Positions 32,430-44,271 of a stretch of 64,000 bases of DNA are shown piece after piece. Within the stretch, counting starts at the first letter, position 1. Each line of letters begins with the position of its first letter. The DNA is from Siphonodentalium dalli (lineage: Eukaryota; Mollusca; Scaphopoda; Gadilida; Siphonodentaliidae): NCBI GenBank assembly GCA_032622095.1, contig CP136065.1:51579949-51643948 (forward strand). The letters are read 5' to 3'. A model generated the notes under the pieces. That model worked only from the letters and a program-made list of their open reading frames with translations. It searched no databases and was not told the origin of the DNA. The position numbers were made by a program, and so were the translations under genes.

Positions 32430-33430
32430 GGACAAAAAACTTTAAGAGTTTCGTGTACAGTGCCATTCCAAATCTCTTCAACAGTTCAGTCGTGGTTCAG
32501 ATAGTCAAGTTCAGTCTGCTTCATCTACTCATCCTTCAAACTCCAGGAGTAAGCAAATTCAGTCTACTTCATCCACGAAACCATCTGAGATGTCGACTCT
32601 CCTTCATGCGAGCATGGGTAGTCGGCTTGAGTCGTCATCTACTCAACCAGCGTTATCGTCCTCACATCAAACTGAGCATGCTAACATCATCTTTATTGAC
32701 AGCATCACATGTTTGCCGGAATTTAAAGCTGTCGATGCCATCGTTGTCTCAGGTTCGAGTGATCGAAATAAACGATGCATATTTCAGACAAAGTTAAAAT
32801 ATGTATATGGCAGGACGAATTTGTAGAATTGTCAGCATTACTTCATTCTGCTGCGTCTCAGACACAGCGGCTTGTTTTTCCAATACTGAAGGAAACGGAC
32901 AACTAGCCTAGGCCCCGATCAATAAAAGCAAATTACATATTGAGAAATGGACCAAACATTCACATGTTCGTGTCATTTATTGCAAGAAACATTCAAACCA
33001 AATAAACTGTCTTATGTAGTACATGCATTTGCAAAAGAGGGTAATTGGACACATTATGATGGATTGTTCATCTATCTACGAAAATTTGCAATCGGAGTTG
33101 GTAAGTACGCGGTAATGATCTATAGTTAGAAGCAATGGAAGCTTAAGGTCGGCTGTTCAGACACCAACCTTTTCATAATGCAAAGCCCTTTGTGCGCATT
33201 TTCGCACCCAATGTGCGTCTCCAAGAGGGGTTTCTGTAAAATATAACCGACATGGCGTCTGCTTCAACAACAATTGTCGGTATAGACACGAATGTTCCAT
33301 ATGCGACAGACAGCACCCAGCAACCCAGTGCCGCCAATCAGGACATGCATCTCAGGGTAAAAAAGCCCAGCGCCGGGTTCTCAAACACGTGAGCGCTAGT
33401 GCAGAAACCATCGGGTGGGAAACAAGCTAC
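32430..33430 (+). pseudogene. DIRS-like retroelement gag (frameshifted)
   Basis: In shifting frames: a Ser/Thr/Gln-rich stretch, FIDSITCLPEFKAVDAIVV, IWQDEFVELSALLHSAASQT, FVSFIARNIQTK and AFAKEGNWTHYDGLFIYLRK, then a cysteine/histidine motif CFNNNCRYRHECSICDRQHP followed by ATQC, at about 33259-33330. This order, ending in a C/H-rich zinc finger, resembles the gag-like ORF of DIRS/Ngaro tyrosine-recombinase elements in invertebrates. At least three frameshifts or stops make it inactive. The assignment rests partly on the RT/RNase H and recombinase remnants that follow. Confidence 0.65.
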
Positions 33431-33639
33431 CTGCCCGAATAAAGGTTGAAGTTCTAACATAATTACTTTTAGATGGGTTTTGACTAGGTTACAAGGGTGA
33501 TAAGTTTTCCATGAGTCTCCGACCCTTCCCTCAGAGCAAACATTCATAGTATCTGAGAAATTAAAGAAAGAAATAGGGCCAGCTAGAGTGCAGGATTAAT
33601 TCGATTCACCACCATTAGATCATTTCAGAGTGTACCTTC

Positions 33640-34240
33640 TGGCGTTAATTCCGAAGCAAAATAAGGGAGGGGAATCGAGATTAGTTCACCATCTGCCCTA
33701 TCCATCGGGAAAATCCATTAATGACGGTATTCGAGAGGAAAATTGAACGGTTAGCTATCACAAAATTTTTCAAGCAATTTCTATTCTCGTTTTTCATTGA
33801 CGAGAAATTTATGTCCAGCGATGTGTTAAAATTATACACTGACTCGTCTCAAACATTTAGTTTCGGGGAGTAGCGGTGAAAAGTTGGTTTTATGGAGAAT
33901 GGCCTCATAATTGGGAAAACATTCAATATAACTGTTTTAGAATTGTATCCCATTGTAGCGGCGGAAGGAACTTTCGGAGAGTTATGGCATTCCATATTAA
34001 TGTTTACCAGCAGTCTTCGAAGGACATGTTGATTGTGATACGTTGATTGTGATACTCCTCAGATAATTTATTTTATTGTCCCTTAAATTAACATTAATTT
34101 TCGGGCTCGGCACATCCCAGGCAAAATGAATAATGTAGCCGATGTCTGTCTCGATTACAGATAGACAAGTTCCGGCAGTTACACCCAGGTGCAGAATCGC
34201 GACCAACACAGATACCCTCTTCCCACCTGCCAAAAATCCT
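33640..34240 (+). pseudogene. DIRS-like RT start and RNase H remnants
   Basis: LIPKQNKGGESRLVHHLPYP then SGKSINDGI is the first RT block of DIRS-type elements. Most of the RT is missing: the sequence passes at about 33790-33830 to RNase H-like text, LYTDSSQTFSFGE, TFNITVLELYPIVAAEGTFG and finally ARHIPGKMNNVADVCL (the HIPG..N..AD block that ends such RNase H domains). Stops and frameshifts are present. The RT deletion makes it incapable of replication. Confidence 0.75.
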
Positions 34241-34249
34241 TCACGATGG

Positions 34250-34900
34250 TGTGACCAGCATGCTCCAGCATTTCGACCAAGTCGTCTCAGAAGACGTACT
34301 CACAAGCATTACATATGTTGAGGTTGTTTTCAAAAATGTACATGGAAGATCGAGAAAAATTGCCTATATCACCGAGTGATATGGGTCTCTTTATAGCGTT
34401 CATGAGTAATCAGGGTTATTCTCCGGCAACAATATCATGTTATGCATCAGCAGTCGGATTTTTAAACAAAGACCTACGGAAACTTTTGTCATTTCAAAGT
34501 TATTGATGGGTCTTATAAAGAGTCAATTAGATGACCGTCGTCTTCCAATAACTTTGCCAATATTACATAAGTTGATTCAGGCTTTAGATAGAACAGTGTC
34601 GGTATACTACTTTCGGTCATTGTATAAAGCCATGTTTTCATCGGCTTTCAATTGGTTTCTTCGGTGGGAGAAATTAGGACGAAATCCACAGAGGTTCACC
34701 CCATCTAATACAAAATTCAGATACAGCTTGGTTGTCAGATCGGATAAGAATTTCCTTTCGAACTTCGAAACATTGTCATTTTTGCCTAAGACAGTCTGCA
34801 ACTAGGTAATTTTCATGGTTGCCAGAGTTAATTTAGGAATTCCTATATTCAATGCTATAGGCTATAGCTTGGATGTCCTAGGACTTAGTCCGACCAGTTT
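34250..34900 (+). pseudogene. DIRS-like tyrosine recombinase, N-terminal part
   Basis: MGLFIAFMSNQGYSPATISC then YASAVGFLNK is the SAM-like core-binding segment typical of retroelement tyrosine recombinases. After a frameshift, SFVISKLLMGLIKSQLDDRR, LPITLPILHKLIQALD and FRSLYKAMFSSAFNWFLRWE continue into the start of the catalytic domain. The R...H-x-x-R...Y catalytic part is not visible, so the gene is truncated. Its position after RNase H supports DIRS rather than a Crypton. Confidence 0.75.
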
Positions 34901-35168
34901 CACATTTATAGTTACCAATGTTCATGTATAATACAGGTATCACGGTACTGCTACTACGTAATTTTCAATTGACCAATGCTTTGGTCAGTTTGTATATTTT
35001 TCAAAGAAGTAGTCCTTATGCGCAAGTTGTCTTTCTCGCAGAAAATTTGCATCGCATGGATATTCAGTATCATTCCCAGACAATTTGGGGGATTATTTGT
35101 GAAATTAAAGTTAGAGGCAGCTCACGGCACAATAGTTGTTGGATACAATTTTCAAACCGATGGTTTGA
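34901..35168. other. Probable further DIRS-like remnant, unresolved
   Basis: Two overlapping frames run through this stretch (for example LRNFQLTNALVSLYIFQRSS and LKLEAAHGTIVVGYNFQTDG). In position it would be the recombinase catalytic region, but I cannot identify the catalytic residues. Confidence 0.3.
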
Positions 35169-35489
35169 TTAACCCTTTACCCAACAAACCGGCCAAAACC
35201 GGCCAAATAAAGCTTCAACAGCCTAAAATATCTTCGGTCTGTCTCAATAGAACCATACAAATATGGATATCATTGGAACCGGCTCCTTGACCACATTGTG
35301 ATAGTTACAGTTAGCCCTGTGCCAATGCATTCTCTTATATATGCGAGTCGACCACATTTTTTAACAATTTTATAATTTTTAATGTGTTAAGCCAATGCAT
35401 TCTCTTATATATGCGAGGCGACCTATGGTCGACTCGCATATATAAGAGAATGCATTGGCACAGGGCCCTTCTGTTGGGTAAAGGGTTAA
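35169..35489. mobile_element. M1-type TTAA MITE, copy 5 (complete)
   Basis: TTAACCCTTTACCCAACA at the left and TGTTGGGTAAAGGGTTAA at the right form a perfect inverted repeat including the TTAA flanks. The interior holds ATGCATTCTCTTATATATGC twice forward and once reversed, making a long hairpin around 35388-35462. No ORF. It is the best full-length reference copy of this subfamily in the window. Confidence 0.88.
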
Positions 35490-36223
35490 TCATTTTGGAG
35501 ATCAAATGTCAAGTACATGCAGTTTGTCATTATCACAAAGCCATACAGTGCAGTTTACCCGTTTATGGATAAAAGCAGAGTGTGATTGTGCGGTTTATTG
35601 ACTTGTCCAATTTAACATAAATAGTACGCGGTCGAATTGTAATGAGGTGAACAAGGAAAGTATCAAATCATTTATGAGATCATTCATTTGATGTATTCAA
35701 TTATAGTATCCATTTTACGCTGCAAGATTTGCAGTATAGCTAAGGGAAGTGTAATAATGTGTGCAGTACATGAATGGACAGAAAATACCTTGCTGTATTT
35801 GCCAAAAATAATGGCCAACGTTTTGTGTAGGTATTGGTATTGTTTCATAGTGTTAGTGCTTTTTGTAAATATACATATTGTTATTTTTGCGGACTTGAGA
35901 CTAACTGCTGAAGAATATGGGTATTAATTTTCTCACATGTTCGATGAATATTCTGTTGCCATTTAGTTTAACATTGTTGTTGATCATTTGTTTGCCAAAA
36001 AGTTAGGTAATAGGGCTGCTATCCCTCGTGACTTAAGTTAGATAATGTCAGAAGGCAGGTTAATATTACTAAAGTGGTAAATGTGTAACAAGAGGCAGAC
36101 GGTCTGAATTATATTAAATCCTCTTGATTTTGAGGTATCAATGAAGGATGGAATGCATTGGGTTCAACTGTCAATTTTCTATGTTTGGTGGGGTGTTGCT
36201 GAGTCGCATATTTGGCGTTTTAA
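35490..36223. other. No recognisable feature
   Basis: AT-rich spacer. The 79-codon ORF at 35688-35927 has no recognisable motif. Confidence 0.35.
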
Positions 36224-36371
36224 CAGTTATGGTTGCATCTGATTCATATCATTTCACTATTTGGGCTATATTGTCAGCCCCGAACTTATAACAAAAGTTC
36301 ATTCACAATATCAGCTTTATTTAATCATTCGTAGGATATCAAATGTGGGGAAGATATCAAACCGCTGATCA
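36224..36371 (+). repeat. ~147-bp direct repeat, copy 1
   Basis: AGTTATGGTTGCATCTGATT through GATCAGG is repeated at 36672-36817, about 448 bases on, with a few substitutions and small indels. It is a local duplication. Confidence 0.85.
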
Positions 36372-36671
36372 GGATAGATTAATGCCAGTATATCTTTGGA
36401 TAAACTATTTTATGGCCCAGATAAGTTATAACATCATTGTAGTTACATCACCGTTCAAAATATCTAGTCATCATGGTAGATTATTGAAAAAGAATTTTAG
36501 TCATGGTTTTCTCATGCACACCAATAATTAGGCCTTTCCGGTGAACAATTTTTGAGCAGACGCTCACAAAATATATATTTGATTTAATTAGAAATCCCAC
36601 CCTCCCGCCCGATGTTGAGTTATTCTGTCATATTAGGTGTGCGTGTTATGTGTGTTAACCCCACCTAACAT

Positions 36672-36817
36672 AGTTATGGTTGTATCTGATTCATATCATT
36701 TCTCTATTTGGGCTATATTGTCAGCCCCGAACTTATAATAGTTCATTCACAATAACAGCTTTATGTAATCATTCGTAGGAGAAATGTGGAGAAGATACCA
36801 AACCATGATCAGGGGAC
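36672..36817 (+). repeat. ~147-bp direct repeat, copy 2
   Basis: Second copy of 36224-36371; shares CTATTTGGGCTATATTGTCA, GCCCCGAACTTATAA and TAATCATTCGTAGGA. Confidence 0.85.
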
Positions 36818-37338
36818 ATACAGGGTAGTTATCCGTAGCATACTTGTCGCCTCTCTTTGGTCCCATTGGACCGCATTGCACAGCGCTACAAACTCTCAGA
36901 CGACGTTTCATTTACGCCATTATTAACTGTCGATAAGAAACAAAGTGCGAATGGTCTGAACTCAATTGAATAGACAGATACTTCATCAATACCAGTAAGC
37001 AACCATAGTCACAAGAGTAAAAATAGCTTCAGTTCATAAAACTAGGTGATTATTTCATCAAGGTGGTAGAAAATAGTATATAGTCACCGGAGTACACCAC
37101 GAAAAACTCCCGAATAATCACCCATTCTGTTTCATTGGTCCTGTCAGAGAGCACATGCAGCCCATACTCAAACAAAAAATCAAATTCTGTAAAATATATA
37201 CAGCAATATGTTTCCAGATAATTTATCAACACGCCAATGTCAGCAAGTGACCGATTTTCGATGAATTGGGTGTGGCTGCTTACTTTAGTCGTGTCATGCT
37301 GGACACGGCACGAATATGTACAGTCAGAAGTCACGCAC

Positions 37339-37351
37339 AACATATTACACC
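37339..37351 (+). repeat. Left TSD of second L1-like LINE
   Basis: AACATATTACACC is repeated at 38740-38752, directly after the poly(A) of the LINE. Confidence 0.8.
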
Positions 37352-37355
37352 CCAG

Positions 37356-38060
37356 TTTAAAGATTGGATAGACAGATAAGTTTGATATATTAATGATATA
37401 CTTCATGGGCTTATAATGGCAATCCCGAGTCAATGGCGTAGGGAAATGAAAGAATCTAAAATGAAACTCTCAAATATTATTCAACAAGATATCCTTCAAA
37501 AAATAGTTCTTGAGAAATATCTCAATAAGTTTTTGTATTGGGAACTCATCAAAATCCTTGTTCCGAATAAACCATGTTCACAAATTGGGTGGACACATAG
37601 ACTGAACATAGAGCCGGAACATCTCAATTGGCAGAACATATATATGAGACCATTCCTAATTACAAAAGATTCAAAATTGCAAGCCTTTCAATTCCAAATT
37701 AATCATGGTATTTTGGTAACCAACACTTTTCTAGAGAAATGTAAAATAAAAGATTCTAGCATGTGCACATTCTGTAAAACTGCAAGAGAAACAATCGAAC
37801 ATGCTATTACTTCTTGCCCTAAAGTAGAATTTTTATGGAAAAAACTGTCTGAAATTCTAATGCAATATTGTAGTTTAGAAGTGGCTCTGAGGAAGCAGGA
37901 CATCATGTTTGGTTTAGACATAAAAGCAAGCTTTTATGCAATTAATAATGCTATATTGTTCATGAAAAGATATATTTACATCACCAGATGCAAAGAGGCA
38001 GAACTTAAATTGGACAGTGCTTTTAATTTCTTTATGTACCAATACCAATTTGATGTATAA
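37356..38060 (+). pseudogene. C-terminal part of L1-like ORF2 (zf-RVT region)
   Basis: FKDWIDR*V*YINDILHGL precedes the open part that starts at 37416; the two stops are inside the conserved block that reads WREKGIMYINDML in the element at 17885. Then come KLQAFQFQINHGILVTNTFL and the zinc motif CTFCKTARETIEHAITSC (CX2C...HX4C), typical of L1/Tx1 ORF2 C-termini. It ends YQYQFDV. The endonuclease and RT are missing. It is clearly a different family from the L1-like copy at 17885, as the identity outside these motifs is low. Confidence 0.82.
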
Positions 38061-38271
38061 CTATGTATAACAAAAATAAGTAAATAAGTGGGACAGTGTC
38101 CTAGCCCAATACAAACTCCTCTCTAATGGTTGACTCCACATACATTTACAAACATATTTATTTATCCAGAATTTTGCCCATGACATTAAAAAAAAAAATA
38201 CAACAAAATATATGTACATAAAAAGTCTCGCCTCTGCAGTCTCTTAAATACAAGTTAATAGTCAGCTAATA

Positions 38272-38460
38272 TTAACCCCTCCATCATTGGAGCTTCCTGA
38301 ATGTTTTGCGAAAACACTGAGCCAATGCGTTCCCTCATGTACACGGGTCTCCCATGCGGAGCCTCGCATATGTGAGGGAATGCATTGGCCTAGCAATTTT
38401 TACATTGACCTTGTAAACTGGTGCATTTTTTTTATATTTTATATAGTCGGAAGGGATTAA
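38272..38460. mobile_element. M1-type TTAA MITE, copy 6, in the LINE 3' UTR
   Basis: TTAACCCCTCCATCATTGGA at the left, GTCGGAAGGGATTAA at the right. Inner AGCCAATGCGTTCCCTCATG and TGAGGGAATGCATTGGCCTA pair as the family's palindromic core, here with CCCTCAT in place of TCTTATAT. Confidence 0.72.
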
Positions 38461-38752
38461 TATAAGAATTACATAGAACAAAATTTAGCTGTCTGAATTT
38501 ATGACACTGACTGAGCCAAATTAACAATAATATGAACATTGTGTCTCCTCACAATATGTAACTTATCTTGTGTTTCAGCTGCCCGCTCGAGTAGACGCGG
38601 AGAGCTATATGCATATGGGTTTCCGCGTCTCTTCGGCTGAGCTGCTGTGACTCAATTCAATTGTTGAAAAAATATATATTTATATACATTAATGTTTGAA
38701 ATGAATTGTAACAAAAAAGATGAATAAATTATTAAAAAAAACATATTACACC

Positions 38753-39104
38753 ACCCATATAATTTACATGCCTACATCTGGTATTCCATTATAGATCCGA
38801 CAGATGTTCAGGTTTTTCATCGCAGTTCAATGACAGTTATCACCCAAATATAGGCACTGTTTGCAGGATTTGGAAAACAACATGAGCTCAGCATTCGATG
38901 TATGGACAGTGTCATAGATGATTGACAGAGGAGAGGCGACGTACTGACATGCATTCGCCCAGATACACGGATGATTGATAGAGAGTAGTGGCGATGTACG
39001 GATATACATTTCCCCAGACAGATGGGCTAGGTTACCCCCATTGGGCGGATTACGTATCCGCGGTTATCGGGACGGGAACAACGTCAACATCACCTGATTA
39101 TTTA
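38753..39104. other. No recognisable feature
   Basis: GTCGGATATACATTTCCCC-type pieces repeat loosely (GGCGACGTACTGACATGCAT and GGCGATGTACGGATATACAT, about 60 bases apart), but no family was recognised. Confidence 0.35.
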
Positions 39105-39335
39105 TCCCTTTATTTACTAAATACTCATAGACGAGTAGTTCCCTTAGGGTAATAACGTTTGTTGAACTTATTACCTGAGCATTTCCCAGCAATGAATAAG
39201 AAACCTTGGCTCTTGCATTATCTGTCGTCTGCTTATATTTCTCGAACACCCCCAGATGAATAATAGACAATTCCATTGTATACTTTTATAAATGATGGGA
39301 TAGTCCATTAAGTAAGTAAAGGCTTAATCACAACG
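39105..39335 (+). mobile_element. R1 MITE copy
   Basis: TTATCCCTTTATTTACTAAA, ACTCATAGACGAGTAGTTCC, CGTTTGTTGAACTTATTACC, TCTGTCGTCTGCTTATATTT, AGATGAATAATAGACAATTC and GTCCATTAAGTAAG, ending near GGCTTAA. Diverged ends, same order as the other R1 copies. Confidence 0.65.
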
Positions 39336-40974
39336 GTCTCGACTGAACCACGCGGGACACATGCCAGCATTTGTTGATTGTGATGATTTCAAGAAACCAA
39401 AAGGTTGCATTTTAGCGGATTGTAAATATCCACCGGAACCAAATTAAGCTTGATTCATGGCAATATTTATGGTTATAAACAACTAATTCAATAGAGTTAT
39501 GCTTCCTGAAACTAGAATAAGATAACAAAAAAGAATGATTGGTGCATTATGTTGACAATATAAATACATAGATAAGTAATAGAATTAAGTTGATGTACAA
39601 AACAATGCATGATGCTTGAGACCTTGCTGAACATTGACTATTTGACCACAAGAGCAACTTAGTGGTTGGATGTTCTTTACAGCGGTGAATTTACTGCGTA
39701 GCTTCGATTGTCAAGGAAGTGGTGAAATTTGAATGGGAAAAAATATCAAAATCTATCTGTTTCATGATATGAATTTATCAGGTTTGAGACCCACTTCATG
39801 TTGCGTATGGGGATTTGGTGAAAATAGGTCAAGTTTCAGCACAGACAACCGTGTTAGTATTGTCGCTTAAAATAATTAGTTGTTTGTAACCTTATGTCAG
39901 TATAGCGTCATCCAGAATTACGTTTGTGTTCATTTAATTAGAATGTAACTCCTGTTTCCGGAATCGTCTCGACCCAGTATATGTCGCCTTGTCGCCGAAT
40001 CACGAGCATAGTCAATAACAAAACTTCCCCTGGGCGTCGCTTATAGATCTCATAATTCGACTTCTTGTTTATAATTTACAGGGCGAATGTTCGGGATCAA
40101 GGGGCTTACGTGACGGAAAGTGAAATTTCTCTCCGTGATTAGAACGCGCTCCGTGATTAGAACTTATCCGCAGGATACTCCAACAGGCGCGGAAACTGTG
40201 AGGGATAATTGGACCGCCCGGTGATATCAAGTGATTCAAGGCTGTGACTGATAATTGGACCGCCGGGTGAAATCAAGGGATTCAATGCTGCGAACTCATT
40301 CCGGTCAGCTGAGAATTTGTTCCTCCCACGCGAAACGTGCTGAAAGACTAAAGAGACTCAAGGCCTTCGAATTAGGTTCAAGAGAAATATCACAAATTTT
40401 ATAAATGTATGTGAAACAACTATATATCAACAAGTACCTATAACAGTAGCTTCATTTTGTTCTTATTTTCATGATTAATAACTCTCCAATAACGAGATTT
40501 CTTATATTGAAACAATTGTTATGTAAACATTACTGTTACAGTTGCATTACCGATAGCAAAGTCCAATATACCAATGTTTCATCAAAACTGACGGTAAACA
40601 TTGGCCCGCTACACCGCCATACACGTTTACTGTGACGTTGCAGTTCAGGAATCTGGGCTGTCTTTTTCGTCTTTAAGTTTCGAAATATCATCGGGTGAAA
40701 CATCCGCGAATCGCTTCGATTAGACACCGGCATCCATGATGTTTACTTTGAAGAATGCGGAAGTCGTCTGAGTCGTGACGATTTGGGGTTTTCGGTTTGA
40801 ATGTCACGGTCAAAATATGTCATAAAATTTAGTTCGGGTGCTTCCGTGAACATGTTCGGGCTCTTTCGGTCGGAGCGGTAAACATTGCAAAATATGGTGA
40901 CCGGCAAATTGTAAAATCATACCCTATGGGAAATTAACATAGGCTTTTAATATGAGGTATAATAATGGAAATTG
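39336..40974. other. No recognisable feature
   Basis: No coding motif. Short local repeats occur at 40125-40165 (CTCCGTGATTAGAAC twice) and 40200-40275 (GATAATTGGACCGCC twice). Confidence 0.4.
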
Positions 40975-41268
40975 GACGATTGACAACGACGATAACAACG
41001 GCGACGAAGCTGATGATGGATAATTATGACGATGGATGATGACGAAGATGTATAAAGACGGTGACAAAAATGTTGACGATGGTAACGATACGGATGATGA
41101 CGATGAAGATGTTGATGATGATGGTGTTGATGGTGACGATGATGATGATAATGCTGCTGATGAATAATGATGATGATGATGACGACGATGAGGATGCTGA
41201 TGATGATGTCGACGACGATGATGACGATGAGGCTGTTGATGGTTGTGATAATGACGATGATGATGTAA
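40975..41268. repeat. Imperfect GAT/GAC trinucleotide microsatellite
   Basis: About 290 bases of GATGAC, GATGAT and GACGAC triplets with substitutions. It creates Asp-rich, Ser-rich and His/Ile-rich open frames on both strands; these are by-products of the triplet repeat. Confidence 0.92.
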
Positions 41269-41749
41269 TTGAACCCATTGTATATATGTATATAACCATG
41301 TGCTGCATTAATTTGCAGCGTTGACAATTAAAGCATTAGATACAAAAGGTCAAAGTATTGACAACTATTCTGAAAATCAGATGTAAACGAAAATATTTGA
41401 TCAAAAGACGAAATGAGCGATGATTGTTGACATATCACTGTGACCTCTGACCGCTTTGTTTACCAAGTCTTCTTGAGTTATTCTAGTATTGCGCGTATTG
41501 ATCGACGACACGGCAGCGTCCATGATTGATTGAGGGTTTAACGTCGTTCTGGTCGCTAGGTCATACCACGAGCAAGAACAGAATCAGGTATCAAAAAAGC
41601 ATGTAGCGAAGCAACTGTGTAGATAAATCAGACAATGGATTAGACTAAAACATTGCAATGAGCTATGTACAAAAGCAAACAAGAGGAATGTTCCCACTTG
41701 GAACATAAACTCAAGAACTGACTAATATGCTATCATACTATAAAGCCTA

Positions 41750-42228
41750 TTAAAGGTGCGGTTGGCCTTGGCGGTGTGTATCCTGTGAAAATATTTCCAC
41801 CCGTCAAAAACCGCCACAAACAGAAAGAACATCAATATGTAGACCGACTTTGTCCGTATACAAATAAGAAATATCGCATCAACATTTGACCATTGTTATG
41901 TAAACAAAAGCATAAAAAGTTACGTTTCTGGTGTTTGTTTATATTATGATGGTAAACATAAAGAGCGTTCTTTGTTGGTGAATTATATGGAACTAATAAA
42001 GAGCGTTTATGCCATTTGTGTGTGATTAGCCAGTAGCATTGTGCTGTCTTCTGTAACACAATCAGGCTCTTGCATATTTAAAATATAGTAGGTCTTTATG
42101 ATAACATTTGTTTACGTGATGGTCATGGTATATATGAACGAAACTGTATGCGTTTTAATGTTTTTCTGTTTACGGTGATTAGAACAAATATGAATATTTT
42201 CAACAACTAAGGCCTCATGTGCCTTTAA
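41750..42228 (-). mobile_element. R4 TTAA MITE, copy 2, inside LINE copy C
   Basis: Left end TTAAAGGTGCGGTTGGCCTT, right end AAGGCCTCATGTGCCTTTAA: imperfect inverted repeats flanked by TTAA. The interior matches 23813-24328 in reverse. No transposase, so non-autonomous. Confidence 0.78.
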
Positions 42229-42700
42229 AGTATTTTAAAATCAGATTTTGCATTGATAAGGTATTTAAAATATGTTATGAATCGTGCATGTACCTTTACC
42301 AATTCGTCAAGCTGACGGTCGGTGGGTGAGACGGAATGGCACTCTTCACCCAATCCAAAAATACTGTTTTTGTCTTTAAGAGTTAAGTTTCTCATCAAGC
42401 AACTGACATAAACGATCCACTGAAGCATGTGAACCTTGACAGTTTGAACATTTCTTAATATATGTACAATCCTTATGATAGTGACCAGAAATAGAACATC
42501 GTGCATATATGGTTTCTTTACTTTTACAATGTTCCTGGTCGCACTGATTGAAGGTCAAACGATAACTATTCAAAAGAACTTTTAGTCCGTCAACTGTCTT
42601 TGTAAATCTACGGACTTATGTAACTCCCTGTGGTGCAACTCGGCCACTCAGAAGAATAAGATATATCACGAGTTCTTAACACAGCTCTGCTACTATTCAA
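42229..42700 (-). pseudogene. Gag-like LINE ORF1, copy C (CCHC knuckles)
   Basis: Pieces in shifting frames: APQGVT*VRRFTKTVDGLK, FNQCDQEHCKSKETIYARCS (knuckles degraded: some cysteines changed), DCTYIKKCSNCQGSHASVDR, and the C-terminal part HSVSPTDRQLDELVKVHARF followed by ITYFKYLINA. At the position of the TGA shared by copies A and B, this copy has GGG (Gly), so it descends from a version without that stop. Frameshifted and inactive. Confidence 0.72.
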
Positions 42701-42990
42701 TGTCTTGTGGGAATAATCAGCACTACCTTCGAATTATGGTCGGGCCAAAGACTGATACTTAGCTGAATCGGTGACCCGTTTAGCCATTGCATATAGCAGC
42801 CCCCACGTTGAGACAGGCATGAACAATACAAGATTCAAAGATAACAATCATGAAGACGAAATACAAAGAGACATGACACGAAAGAAACAACATACATGGA
42901 AAACAGAACACACAACTAGACACCAGAAACAAAATAAAACAGATGGCAGAAAAAACTTAATAATTGTAGAGTGGCGTGACTAGCCGATTC

Positions 42991-44271
42991 AGAAAAGTTT
43001 TCGATACTATGTGCTTCGCGCATATATAGCGATATATATTTTTTTTATTTATGAATTTTTATTTGAACAAAGACATATACATTATGATAATAGTATATTA
43101 CAGTTCATGGTTGGTAATAAAACAGTTTTTGTCTCGTTCTTTTTGTTTTGTTGAGACTGTAGTCCCTCATGTTGTTAGGTATATATATGCTAATTACATA
43201 ATGCAATATTACAATTGAGGGATTATTAATTAGTGTTAGCATCGAGCTACAATCTTAAAATTGGGTATATTTACGTAACGTGATTATGTACGGCGTGGAT
43301 TGGTGGTATATAATTAATTTTAATCACTATATGATTTAATAAGTAAGCACACTATTAGGTAAGTCACACAACACGACGCAGGTCTGGTCAGCCTTTGTGT
43401 TAAACACAGTTTTTACAATACTAAATACTATTTACGGAATAATTGTATATGTGCAATGTTATGTACCACATTTTCAGCTTCGTGCATATATTGTTTGGTT
43501 TTCTGCATGGGGAGTTGTCCAAGATTCTTGAAACGATCAATTCATTAAATGGGGACTTTTCATTTCAAATGAATAACCCGGCAAATGACTCGATGTCGAA
43601 CTACACTCTTACGTACTACAACTATTTAATACCGTAAAAATTGTAATCTGTCTAATGTTTACGTCAAGTTACGTTTTTGCAACACAATATCAAAGCTGAT
43701 TTGACAGTCACAATCGCCTGGATTATATGTAAAAAATATAATGTGACCGCTAATTCCGCGTGTTTTATATTCGTGGTACATGTACATGTCTGCACCTTTA
43801 TCTCTGCGTGCAACTATGTACAGTAACTACTTGCTTCCATCGTGTGTAGACGCATCGAACTTGCAACAAGCTAGTCGAACAACGTTGGAAATGGTCGCTA
43901 AATGTTCATTTAATCGACCAGTTGACTCGGTTGAGTGTAAATATAAGTAGTGGATGTTGGTCTGCCATTGTTATGTGTAGAATTTCAGACAAACTTGCAT
44001 CCATACTCTATGGAACTCAAACAAATCAACATCCATTTCTAAAATACTACCGGGCAAACTGAAGACTGTGCCATTCGGTATTTACACACAGGCTACGATT
44101 CGAATCCACGACGATCCGCTACATGGATAAATTGTCAGCCAATATGACACAGACATAGATCATGGCATGAATCATTACTCTGGGGTCTAACTACGCAAGT
44201 AGAGATTATATTCCACCAGTACAAACCCTGGTAACGTTTTGATTGTGCAGTGCAAGTAATATACTTCTTTG
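42991..44271. other. No supported gene; possible retroelement 3' end at ~43028
   Basis: A T-run followed by TTTATGAATTTTTATTTGAA at 43029-43061 resembles a minus-strand poly(A) tail with a polyadenylation signal, but no retroelement ORF lies upstream. The rest is AT-rich without motifs. Confidence 0.3.

Larger units (their letters stand above)
37352..38739 (+). mobile_element. 5'-truncated L1/Tx1-like LINE, plus strand
   Basis: Runs from within ORF2 to a 3' end with AATAAA (about 38724) and an A-run, bounded by a 13-bp TSD. The 3' UTR contains a hairpin (AGACGCGGA at 38592, TCCGCGTCT at 38626) and an M1 MITE inserted at 38272. It is older than the L1-like insertion at 17506, because it already carries a MITE and ORF stops. 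Confidence 0.85.
41522..42990 (-). mobile_element. ORF1-only (HAL1-like) LINE, copy C, interrupted by R4
   Basis: On the minus strand: partial 5' leader (42990-42700, matching 16470-16780), ORF1 with zinc knuckles (42700-42229), an inserted R4 MITE (42228-41750), and the 3' region ending CGTTAAACCCTCAATCAATC at 41522. The leader lacks about the first 240 bases found in copies A and B. As in those copies, ORF1 is followed by the 3' tail, with no RT between. Confidence 0.78.

Noticed and set aside
40947-41327. Asp-rich, Ser-rich and His/Ile-rich ORFs on both strands
   Set aside because: All are translations of a GAT/GAC triplet microsatellite.
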